Shown here: positions 34,384 through 42,975 of the stretch, one piece after another
Position numbering within the stretch: the first letter of the stretch is position 1
Layout of the letters: each line of letters begins with the position of its first letter
Source of the DNA: an uncultured Prevotellaceae bacterium
GTDB lineage: Bacteria > Bacteroidota > Bacteroidia > Bacteroidales > Bacteroidaceae
Length of the DNA: 64,000 nt
NCBI GenBank assembly: GCA_900313615.1
Contig: OMRP01000009.1
Coordinates: 1 to 64,000, forward strand
Reading direction: 5' to 3'
The notes under the pieces: model-generated
What the model was told of the DNA's origin: nothing
What the model saw: the letters and a program-made list of their open reading frames with translations, nothing else
Database searches by the model: none
Made by a program: the position numbers and the translations under genes

Positions 34384-35822
34384 TTATTATTCTCTTCAGC
34401 GGCTTGACGTGCCTCTATCTCGCGGTTAATCTCGTCGATTTTCTCGTCGGTGAGTTCATACTTCGAGATGATGAACATAGCCACCAAGAGCAGGATTGCG
34501 GGGATGATACATACCAACCAGCGGATACCTTCCTGAGCCATCGGAGTCTGCAGCTCGAGGTCGTTCATGAAATAAGCACCAGCGGCGTTACCTACCGACA
34601 TCATGGCGAAAGCAGTGATGAAGAACAGGGCGATGACACGCAATGGGCGGTTACGCATGAACTCAGTCCACAGGTCAGACACCTTCACGTTCTTCGTCTC
34701 TTTCTCATCCATCACCACACGCTCCTTCGTCTGGGTGAAGCAGAAGATGAGGAGTGCCAGACCCACGAGAGCAAAGATCAGCATGGTGAGGAACCAGGCA
34801 TTGGAATCTTTGGGCATCGTGTTGGCTGCTTCAGAAGCTTGGTAGTTGGTCCAAGCAAGCACCAGACCGGGAACGACACCACCGAGAGCCATACCAGCCT
34901 TGAAGAAGATACCCGTAAGAGCGTTCACGATACCCGCGATACGACGGCCCGTGGTATATTCGGCGAAGGAGATGACTTCGGGGATGAGCGCCCACATGTA
35001 ACCTGTGGCCACGATGACACCCGTCGACTTGATGAACTGGGCGATGTAAACCAAGGTGATGTTCTCTTTCACGGTGCCCATCTTGCTGATGATATAAAGC
35101 AGGATCATACCCACGATGGCAACAGTGAGGAAGATATAGAACATATTTTTCTTACCCACCTTCTTCTTGATGGCCGGAACAAGTGGCATGAAGATGAACG
35201 AGGGCAGCGAACCCAAGCCCATGAAGAGCGCCATCTTAGTCGTATCACTCGGCACCATGCCCAGGGCGAAAATAGCCACGAGGATAGGCACACCAGCAGA
35301 TACACAAAGACCACCCACGTTAGCCATGAACATACGCACGGAGGTGAGGATGGTAATTTCGTCAGTGTCGCGTGTAAGCGATGAGTTCAGTGCGCCGTAA
35401 GGCACATTGATGAGCGTGTAGAGCATCGACATGCCCACATAGGTGACATAAGCATAGATAAGTTTGATGGTATAGTCTTTGTCAGCCAGTCCGTCCCAGA
35501 AACAGAGAATGGCCAGAACGGTCAGTGGTATACCTGCCAGCACCAGGTAGCTGCGGTATTTACCCCACTTGGGGTTGTGCTTGTCAACATACGTTCCTAC
35601 GAGGGGATCCCAGAGCACATCCACCAAGCGCACCACGAGGAACATGGTGGCGGCATGGCCGGGCTGCAGTCCGAAGATGTCAGTGTAGAAGAACAACAGG
35701 TACATGCAGATTGTCTGGTAAATCAGGTTCTGCGCCAGGTCGCCAGAGCCGAATCCAATGCGCTGCAACCATGACAGTTTGTAGAATCCTTTCGATTCTT
35801 GAGCTTGAGAATTGTTTTGCAT
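34380..35822 (-). CDS. GPH-family sugar:cation symporter (XynP/XylP type)
   Basis: 480 residues with about 12 hydrophobic helices. The glycoside-pentoside-hexuronide family signature is clear near the N-terminus (RIGFGSGDLAQNLIYQTICMYLLFFYTDIFGL, then RLVDVLWDPLVGTYVDKHNPKWGKYRSYL) and INVPYGALNSSLTRDTDE follows. It imports xylose, xylobiose or related oligosaccharides across the inner membrane with a cation. It lies between an SGNH esterase and GH10/GH43, so xylo-oligosaccharide uptake is likely. The C-terminal NNN comes from repeat sequence. Confidence 0.9.
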   Translation of the reverse strand: MQNNSQAQESKGFYKLSWLQRIGFGSGDLAQNLIYQTICMYLLFFYTDIFGLQPGHAATMFLVVRLVDVLWDPLVGTYVDKHNPKWGKYRSYLVLAGIPLTVLAILCFWDGLADKDYTIKLIYAYVTYVGMSMLYTLINVPYGALNSSLTRDTDEITILTSVRMFMANVGGLCVSAGVPILVAIFALGMVPSDTTKMALFMGLGSLPSFIFMPLVPAIKKKVGKKNMFYIFLTVAIVGMILLYIISKMGTVKENITLVYIAQFIKSTGVIVATGYMWALIPEVISFAEYTTGRRIAGIVNALTGIFFKAGMALGGVVPGLVLAWTNYQASEAANTMPKDSNAWFLTMLIFALVGLALLIFCFTQTKERVVMDEKETKNVKVSDLWTEFMRNRPLRVIALFFITAFAMMSVGNAAGAYFMNDLELQTPMAQEGIRWLVCIIPAILLLVAMFIISKYELTDEKIDEINREIEARQAAEENNN

Positions 35823-35859
35823 AATTTATTTGGTTTTTAGAAATTTGAGCTTTTTGGTT

Positions 35860-37107
35860 CTAATTGACTGTTCTACATATCTGTTTGAAAAATTCGGCGG
35901 CAACCTCACCCATCAGTTTATAGCCGGCGGGGTTGAGGTGGAGCCAGTCGTCTTGCAGGTCGGCACGGAGGGCGGCGGGATCCTGTGGGTCACGCACTGC
36001 GGCATCGAAATCAATGCAACCGTCGAAATGGAGTTGTCCATCGGTGGCTGTAGCGGCAGTGGTGCGTATCCATTCGTTCACACGTTGGCGTATTGCCTCA
36101 CGTTTCTCGCTGTAATAGAATGACCCCTTCACTGGCGTGATGGTTGCCCCATATACTTTCAAGCCACGTTCATGCCCCTTGCGGATAAACTCCTGGTAGG
36201 CGGCGATGAGTTGATCGGCGATGTTGGGATTGTTCTCGCCGAAACTGCCGATATCGTTGGTTCCCTCAAAAATGATGATGTTGCCAATGCCCGTCTGGCC
36301 CAACACGTCACGGTCAAAACGCACCTTGCCTGGTTCACTCAGACCGCCCCGTACCACACAGTTACCGCCAATACCGAGGTTGAGCACGCCAATATGAGAC
36401 GTAGAAACGTTCTTCGACATCGCTTCAGCGAAGAAATCAGTCCAACGGTCCTGGGCATCGGTGGTGCTGCCTCGCCCGTCAGTGATACTGTTTCCGAGAA
36501 TGGCTACGGCCGTATTGTTACGGCGCTCCACCTCTATCGAGGCGATGTTATACCAATGCACGGCCTCTTCCCCTTTGCTGAAGTCGCTCGTGGGCGTGCT
36601 CTCACCAGTGATGATATAACTGGTGGTGCGCGAACCACGATGGCAGGAGGCTTCATCCGGTGTGCGAGCGCCGTAGTTAATGGTGATAGCCAGTCGCTGC
36701 TGAGGTCGCAGGCGGTATGTCACAACATCGCTCACCATCTCCTCACCGCCTTCAAGCGTCAGGCTGCGGCTGCCATTGAAGGTTAGGTAAGTGGCTGTCG
36801 CCGCATTGATATGATGGGTATAAGTAGCGTCTGCGATATACACACTTTTGATGTCGACAGGCGTCGTGCTCTGCACATTCGACAGGCGCAGACGCATGGT
36901 CTCACCACCGATGCTCACATGCACCACCTGGCGCAGCGAACGGTTCGACAACGACGACTGGGGCATATCGCCCTGTCCCGGTTTCTCCACGGCAGTGGCC
37001 CATGTCCCAGTCCATCCAGTCGGTTGTTTCGGCGTTGACGTTTTCTGCGCACAGGCCATCATGGCCGTTGACAAGCAGGCACACAACAGAAGATTGAATC
37101 TTTTCAT
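35860..37107 (-). CDS. Secreted SGNH/GDSL esterase (acetyl-xylan esterase-like)
   Basis: 415 residues from the ATG at 37107-37105 (MKRFNLLLCACLSTAMMACAQ signal peptide); an ATG 14 codons up would put polar residues first. A beta-sandwich N-part (about 30-195) is followed by the SGNH hydrolase: nucleophile Ser207 in AILGNSITDG, GIGGNCV, FEGTNDIGSFG and the C-terminal DDWLHLNPAGYKLMGE with the catalytic Asp/His. Removing acetyl groups from xylan is inferred from the locus. It is the first gene of the minus-strand xylan run; a -7 box TATCTTTG lies at 37185-37178. Confidence 0.85.
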   Translation of the reverse strand: MKRFNLLLCACLSTAMMACAQKTSTPKQPTGWTGTWATAVEKPGQGDMPQSSLSNRSLRQVVHVSIGGETMRLRLSNVQSTTPVDIKSVYIADATYTHHINAATATYLTFNGSRSLTLEGGEEMVSDVVTYRLRPQQRLAITINYGARTPDEASCHRGSRTTSYIITGESTPTSDFSKGEEAVHWYNIASIEVERRNNTAVAILGNSITDGRGSTTDAQDRWTDFFAEAMSKNVSTSHIGVLNLGIGGNCVVRGGLSEPGKVRFDRDVLGQTGIGNIIIFEGTNDIGSFGENNPNIADQLIAAYQEFIRKGHERGLKVYGATITPVKGSFYYSEKREAIRQRVNEWIRTTAATATDGQLHFDGCIDFDAAVRDPQDPAALRADLQDDWLHLNPAGYKLMGEVAAEFFKQICRTVN

Positions 37108-37177
37108 TAGGTTATTCTTTATTGGGCTTATGAAGCAAGATTGCGCCATTGAGGCACGGTAAGTTGATAATCATTTG

Positions 37178-37310
37178 CAAAGATACTCATTTGTTTTTTA
37201 AACAACAACTTTTTTTCGCATCAACTACCTTTCAAAATGTATCATCTTTTTTGAATTTGAAACAAAACCGTTGGTTTTCTTGCTTTATTATAGCTTTTTC
37301 GCTATATTTG
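37178..37310. promoter_or_regulatory. Divergent promoters of the xylan locus
   Basis: On the minus strand TATCTTTG (37185-37178), with GTTG 20 bases upstream, drives the esterase-symporter-xylanase run. On the plus strand TATATTTG (37303-37310), with CTTG 20 bases upstream, drives the regulator gene, whose ATG is 23 bases away. The about 120 bases between the boxes are AT-rich and would be the natural site for regulator binding. Confidence 0.6.
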
Positions 37311-37332
37311 TACGTTTTTTCTCGAATATGGT

Positions 37333-40300
37333 ATGAAACAATTGCGAAGATTCATATATGTGCCCCTCATGCTACTGTTGGCAATGGTAGTCATGGCAGA
37401 CCGTGGACTTCTTTACTCTTCGGGCAGGCTGACAAGCAACCAAGTGAACTGTCTGGGCCAAGATGCCTATGGTTATATATGGATAGGCACCGACTATGGT
37501 CTGAACCGTTTCGACGGTTACCACTTTACCCATTACTTGCACAACAGCGATGACAAGACCACACTCATCGACAATATCGTCACCCGTTTCCTCGTTGACG
37601 AACAAGGTCGTTTTTGGATTGGTCTGAGCAAAGGACTGGTACGCTACGATTACCATACCGACCGTTTCGTGAACTATCCCTTCCCCGGCGGGCGCACACC
37701 GCGCGTCTATTCCCTCCTGCTCAACAGCGAGGGCGACATTCTTATCGGCACAGCAGGCTATGGTCTATACAGCATACGCCATGGTGAAGACAAGATAAGC
37801 CTTGAACCCGAATATTCACGGAGGCCAGTGGAGCAGTATTACTCCTGCATGCATGAAGACCGTCGTGGTCGTCTATGGCGGAGCAGTCACGAGGACCTGT
37901 TCACCTGCTACGAGGTGAAACAGCGCCAACCTGTGGACATCCGCGATTTCGAATCGCCATGTGGAGCACCTATCGCCTTTGCCGACGAGACCGACTCTAC
38001 CCTACTCATCATCTGCACAAACGGCATTCTTCGCTATGACGACCATCTGGGAACCATTGCTGACGCAGGCATCGACAAGAGCGGCGTTGGCGACAACCTC
38101 ATCATCCGCACGGCCATGGCCGACCATTCTGGCAACCTGTATGTGGGCACCTCCAACCATGGTCTGCTGACCATCCCTGCGGGATCGTCTCGTCTGACCG
38201 CTGTCGATTATTCCGCCGAAGGTTTCCATCTGGGCACGTCCAGCGTGACCGATGTGATGGAAGACCGCGACGGCAACCTTTGGGTGGGATGCCGGAACCG
38301 TGGTTTGTTCCTCATCAACCAGCAGCAGCCGATGTTCAAGAGTTGGAGTCTCTCGGCGCAACAGGTTGCCACAGGAGGCGCCGTCACCTCCATAGCCCCC
38401 GCTGAAGATGGTGGCTTGTATTGCGTGGTGCAAAACAGCGGTGTGTTCCATTTCAATAGCGAGGGAACCATTGTGAACCACCCCACGTCACCCACGGGCG
38501 CCCATTACATCTACCGCGACACCAAAGGCAACTATTGGTTGGGATCAGACAACACCCTATATGCTTACCAACCCTCCTCTGGCACTTATCAAGAACGGCT
38601 CAAATTGGAGGGCGAACGGTTACGGACCATGGTTGACGATGGAAAGAACCTCTACGTGTCGGACTACAGCCACGGCCTGATTATCTATGATTTGTCAACA
38701 GGTGACAGTCGCCGTATCGACATGAACCAACGAGGCGGCAACGGCTATCTGTGCAACAATTGGATACGCGACATGATGATTGACTCGCGTGGTCTGCTAT
38801 GGATGTGCACCGCCTCAGGTGTCTGCTGCATGTCGCCCGACACTGGCAGTTTCCTCACCTTCGGATGGAACAGTCTACTCAGCGAGGTACAGGCCAATGC
38901 CATGTGTGAAAACATCAATGGCAACATCGTATTGGCCACTGAAAACGGCGTGTTCATCTTCTTCGTCGAGAAAAACAAAGTGGAACGTTTCGCCAAGAGC
39001 GAGGTGCTCGATGACAAACAGGTGAGCGCCATCGTCAGCGATGTCGATGGCAATATGTGGTTCGCCACCACGGCCGGCATCTGGCAATATCGACGCGCCG
39101 ACGGTGGACAGTTCGTGGGACACCTCAATGGCAATGGTCTTATCACCCGCGAATATACGATGGGCGCCAAGAGCACAAGAGCCGACGGATTCATCGCCTT
39201 TGGCTCAGGTCTCGGCATCACCGCCTTCCATCCCCGTCAAATTAGCGCCTCGACAGCCAATATTAGCACCCTCCATCTCACCCGCTTCGTGGTCGATGGG
39301 CGTTCGTACGACATGTTCGAACAGCAAGAGGCCGTCGCCGACACCATCCACAAGCCCGTGGCCAAGCACCATTTCCACCTTTCCTATTCAGAAAACACTT
39401 TCTCGTTGGAGTTCTCACTGCTCAAGTACCGCAACGATGACCATATACAGTTGGCCTACCGCGTGAATGGAGGCGAGGAGCAGCTCACCGACGAAGGCGT
39501 GAACGTCATCCCTTTCAATAAGTTGGAACCTGGAGAATACCAGATTGAGGTACGTGCCGTAGACAACGGCATTCGAGCTCAGCAACCCACCACGATATGG
39601 GTGCGAGTGGCCAACCCCTGGTATGCCTCCACCTGGGCATATATGTTCTATTTTCTCCTTGCAGCAGCCCTGTTAGCAGGAGCCGTGATGTATTACCGCA
39701 GGAAGAGCAAGCGCGACCTCGACGAGGCGAAGATGCGTTTCCTCATCGACGCCACGCACGACATACGTTCTCCCTTGACCCTTATCCTCGGACCACTGAA
39801 GAAACTGAAGACCAAGGTGACCGACGAAGAGTCGAAGGCCGACATCGAGACCATCGACCGCAACGCACAACGGCTGTTGCTCTTGGTGAACCAGATACTC
39901 GACGAGCGTAAAATAGACAAGAACCAGATGCAGTTAAACTGCGAGCCCACCAACCTCGTGGCTTATGTGTCGGGCATCTTCTCCCTCTATCAGTACCACG
40001 CACAGTCAAGAAACATCCGTTTCACCTTTGAACACGACGACTTGGTGGTGGCCAACATCGACAGGAAACAGTTCGACAAGGTGGTGAACAACCTGCTCTC
40101 CAACGCTTTCAAATATACACCCGACAACGGCGCCATCGTCATCACCTTACGGCAAGAGAAACAACAGGCTATACTGACGGTGAGCGACACCGGCATAGGG
40201 TTCAACGACGAGGATGCCTCGAAACTCTTCGAACGGTTCTACCAAGGGAAGAACGCCTCCGGTTTCCACATGGAGGGTACCGGCATTGGACTCAACCTCA

Positions 40301-41286
40301 CGCGGTCGCTCGTGCTGCTTCACGGTGGCACCATCAACGCACGCAACCGCAACGACGGACAGACAGGAGCGGTGATGACCGTGACGCTGCCCGCCTTGGA
40401 TAAAACCACGGAGACGATGGACGAGATGACACGCACCGTATATGCCGCCGCCACCGAACAAGTAGGCTCGTGGACATTGGGCAAGGGAACCCATAAAGTG
40501 TCGAAGGTAACCATCCTTGTGGTGGACGACGACCGCGAACTGGCACAATACATACAACGAGAGTTGGCGGAATGGTACCGTGTCGACTCCTGTCCAAATG
40601 GCAAGATGGCCCTCGAGACACTGCTCAAAGGCAACTACGACCTGGTGGTGAGCGATGTCATCATGCCCGAGATGGACGGCATCACCCTACTCAAGAAAAT
40701 CAAGGCCAACAGTCGTATCAGCCATATCCCCGTGGTACTGCTCACCTCGAAGAGTGAGGTGAGCGACCGTCTGGAAGGCCTCAAACACGGTGCCGACGCC
40801 TTCCTAGCCAAGCCGTTCAGCATTGAAGAGTTGCACGTGCGCATCGACAATCTCATTGCCAACGTACGTCGTCTGAAAGGTAAATTCTCTGGTGCACAGC
40901 AACAAGAACAACACTTAGAGAGAGTGGAGATGGAAAGTCCCAACGATGTGCTCATGCGACGCATCATGAGGTGTGTGAACGAACATCTCTCCGACTCCGA
41001 CTTCAGCGTGGAAGACCTCACCCGCGAGGTAGGCATCTCACGAGCCCAGTTACACCGTAAGATGAAAGAAATAACAGGCATCTCCACTGGCGAGTTCATC
41101 CGTAACCTGCGCCTCGAACAGGCAGCGCGCATCATACGCGAGCAGGACGTGAACATCACGCAGGTGGCCTACGCCGTGGGGTTCAATAACGCCAACCATT
41201 TCTCCACCATTTTCAAGCGCCACTTCGGCATGACGCCCAGTGAATATAAAGATGCGGGGGATGGCTCCCAAAACAATACCGTATGA
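37333..41286 (+). CDS. Hybrid two-component system sensor/regulator of the xylan locus
   Basis: 1317 residues; sensor kinase and AraC-type regulator in one chain. An N-terminal export signal (MKQLRRFIYVPLMLLLAMVVM) precedes about 14 Reg_prop propeller repeats (for example DAYGYIWIGTDYGLNRFDG). A Y_Y_Y domain lies at about 670-760, a membrane helix at about 765-785, and HisKA with phospho-acceptor His809 (DATHDIRSPL). HATPase follows (NNLLSNAFKYTPD; GTGIGLNLTRSLV), then a receiver with Asp1108 (VVSDVIMPEMDG) and an AraC HTH at about 1204-1311. Such proteins bind oligosaccharides in the periplasm and switch on the adjoining degradation genes. The stop overlaps the GH35-like gene by 4 bases. Confidence 0.93.
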   Translation: MKQLRRFIYVPLMLLLAMVVMADRGLLYSSGRLTSNQVNCLGQDAYGYIWIGTDYGLNRFDGYHFTHYLHNSDDKTTLIDNIVTRFLVDEQGRFWIGLSKGLVRYDYHTDRFVNYPFPGGRTPRVYSLLLNSEGDILIGTAGYGLYSIRHGEDKISLEPEYSRRPVEQYYSCMHEDRRGRLWRSSHEDLFTCYEVKQRQPVDIRDFESPCGAPIAFADETDSTLLIICTNGILRYDDHLGTIADAGIDKSGVGDNLIIRTAMADHSGNLYVGTSNHGLLTIPAGSSRLTAVDYSAEGFHLGTSSVTDVMEDRDGNLWVGCRNRGLFLINQQQPMFKSWSLSAQQVATGGAVTSIAPAEDGGLYCVVQNSGVFHFNSEGTIVNHPTSPTGAHYIYRDTKGNYWLGSDNTLYAYQPSSGTYQERLKLEGERLRTMVDDGKNLYVSDYSHGLIIYDLSTGDSRRIDMNQRGGNGYLCNNWIRDMMIDSRGLLWMCTASGVCCMSPDTGSFLTFGWNSLLSEVQANAMCENINGNIVLATENGVFIFFVEKNKVERFAKSEVLDDKQVSAIVSDVDGNMWFATTAGIWQYRRADGGQFVGHLNGNGLITREYTMGAKSTRADGFIAFGSGLGITAFHPRQISASTANISTLHLTRFVVDGRSYDMFEQQEAVADTIHKPVAKHHFHLSYSENTFSLEFSLLKYRNDDHIQLAYRVNGGEEQLTDEGVNVIPFNKLEPGEYQIEVRAVDNGIRAQQPTTIWVRVANPWYASTWAYMFYFLLAAALLAGAVMYYRRKSKRDLDEAKMRFLIDATHDIRSPLTLILGPLKKLKTKVTDEESKADIETIDRNAQRLLLLVNQILDERKIDKNQMQLNCEPTNLVAYVSGIFSLYQYHAQSRNIRFTFEHDDLVVANIDRKQFDKVVNNLLSNAFKYTPDNGAIVITLRQEKQQAILTVSDTGIGFNDEDASKLFERFYQGKNASGFHMEGTGIGLNLTRSLVLLHGGTINARNRNDGQTGAVMTVTLPALDKTTETMDEMTRTVYAAATEQVGSWTLGKGTHKVSKVTILVVDDDRELAQYIQRELAEWYRVDSCPNGKMALETLLKGNYDLVVSDVIMPEMDGITLLKKIKANSRISHIPVVLLTSKSEVSDRLEGLKHGADAFLAKPFSIEELHVRIDNLIANVRRLKGKFSGAQQQEQHLERVEMESPNDVLMRRIMRCVNEHLSDSDFSVEDLTREVGISRAQLHRKMKEITGISTGEFIRNLRLEQAARIIREQDVNITQVAYAVGFNNANHFSTIFKRHFGMTPSEYKDAGDGSQNNTV

Positions 41287-42971
41287 AGAAAACAATGATG
41301 ATGGCGGCCTTTGCATTCTTGGCACTGACCGCAACGGCACAATCGACGCTACGCAAGCAAGGCAACGCCATGCAGTTGATGGTCGACGGACAGCCTATGG
41401 TTATCCTTGGTGGTGAACTGAGCAATTCGGCAGCCACATGCGTTGCCGACATCGATAGTGTGATACCCCACATGGCCCGTCTGGGTTTGAACACCGTTCT
41501 CGTACCAGCCCAATGGGACCTTACCGAACCCGTGGAGGGACAGTTTGACTTCACCCTCATCGACCGCACCATCCAACGGGCACGCGAGAACAGTCTCAAA
41601 GTGGTGTTCCTGTGGTTCGGTGCGTGGAAGAACTCCATGAGTTGCTATGCGCCACTGTGGTTCAAGCGCGACACCAAGCGCTTTCCCAGAGCCATGACAC
41701 GTTCGGGCAAACCCCTGGAGATAGCCAGTGCCTTTTCAGAAAACGTGTTCCAAGCCGACCATCGGGCTTTTCAGCGGCTGATGGAGCATATCGCCGAGGT
41801 GGACGGACTACAGCACACCGTCATCATGATGCAGATAGAGAACGAGATAGGCATGCTCGAGGATGCACGCGACCATTCACAGGAAGCCGACCGACTGTTC
41901 CGTGGCGCCGTTCCCAAGCAACTGACCGACTATCTGAAGAAACACAAAAACGAGTTGCATCCATCGATGCGTGACCGTTTCACCGGCAAAACGGGGTCAT
42001 GGACCGAGGTCTTCGGCGATGGTCTCTATACCGATGAAATTTTTATGGCCTACTATTACGCCCTGTATGTGGAACGACTGGCACAGACGGCACGTCGCGT
42101 ATGCAATATGCCACTATATGTAAACGCCGCCATGAACAGCCGAGGTCGACAGCCCGGCGAATATCCCTCTGCAGGGCCGCTGGCCCACCTCAAGGATGTG
42201 TGGCACTGCGGAGCGCCGAGCATCGACATCTTGGCACCCGACATCTACGACACAGGATTCAAAGGATGGGCCGCACAGTACGCGCTGCCCGACAACCCCC
42301 TGTTTATCCCCGAGTCACGTTGCTGCGTGAACAGCGGTGTGAGGGCCCTCTATGCCGTCGGCGAACATGGTGCGTTGGGCTTTAGTCCCTTTGCCATCGA
42401 CCAAGCCCCCGACAGTGAGACGCAACCTATCACCGCCAGTTATGGCCTGCTGCGCCAACTCATGCCCCTCATCGTCCGCCATCAAGGTCAAGGAACGATG
42501 CGCGGCGTGCTCTTCGACGAACAAGACCGCGAGACGGTCATCAGCGACGGCGACCTGACACTTACTAGTCGTCATAACTTCACCCTGCCTTGGGACCCGC
42601 GAGCCACCGACGGCAGCACATGGCCTGAGGGGGGAGCACTCATCCTGCGGTTGGCGGAAGATGACTATATCATCGCAGGCAGCGGTGTGGTTGTTGTGTT
42701 CCAGACTGCTTCCGAGAAACGACAGACCGAGCAGAAAGCCCTGGGTGAGGACGGCTTTGCCGAAGCAGGACAAGACCATGCCGCCCAGGCAGCCATCCGC
42801 TTTACAGGTCAACGCATAGGCATCGGCTATGTTGACGAGGTAACGGTCGACGGTAAAGGCAATCTGCAATACCTACGGCGCGAAAATGGCGACCAAGATC
42901 ACCAAGGTCGCCATGCACGCATCTCCGTAGGAGATTATAAAATTCTTCACGTAAAGTTGTATAGGTATTGA
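41283..42971 (+). CDS. GH35-like glycosidase with DUF5597 C-terminal domain
   Basis: 562 residues, signal peptide MKKTMMMAAFAFLALTATAQ, so exported. The barrel resembles GH35 beta-galactosidases: LVDGQPMVILGGEL and NTVLVPAQWDLTEPVEGQFDF. Acid/base is Glu188 in MMQIENEIG and the probable nucleophile Glu344 in LFIPESRC. The last about 150 residues match the DUF5597 type (GTMRGVLFDEQDR, GALILRLAEDDYIIAGSGVVVVF). Coupled to the hybrid regulator by an ATGA overlap, it probably removes galactosyl or related side groups from xylan or arabinoxylan; substrate not provable here. Confidence 0.82.
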   Translation: MKKTMMMAAFAFLALTATAQSTLRKQGNAMQLMVDGQPMVILGGELSNSAATCVADIDSVIPHMARLGLNTVLVPAQWDLTEPVEGQFDFTLIDRTIQRARENSLKVVFLWFGAWKNSMSCYAPLWFKRDTKRFPRAMTRSGKPLEIASAFSENVFQADHRAFQRLMEHIAEVDGLQHTVIMMQIENEIGMLEDARDHSQEADRLFRGAVPKQLTDYLKKHKNELHPSMRDRFTGKTGSWTEVFGDGLYTDEIFMAYYYALYVERLAQTARRVCNMPLYVNAAMNSRGRQPGEYPSAGPLAHLKDVWHCGAPSIDILAPDIYDTGFKGWAAQYALPDNPLFIPESRCCVNSGVRALYAVGEHGALGFSPFAIDQAPDSETQPITASYGLLRQLMPLIVRHQGQGTMRGVLFDEQDRETVISDGDLTLTSRHNFTLPWDPRATDGSTWPEGGALILRLAEDDYIIAGSGVVVVFQTASEKRQTEQKALGEDGFAEAGQDHAAQAAIRFTGQRIGIGYVDEVTVDGKGNLQYLRRENGDQDHQGRHARISVGDYKILHVKLYRY

Positions 42972-42975
42972 GGGT

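Noticed and set aside
31641-42971. Classical polysaccharide utilisation locus with susC/susD
   Set aside because: No TonB-dependent receptor plug/barrel or SusD-like lipoprotein is encoded in the window.
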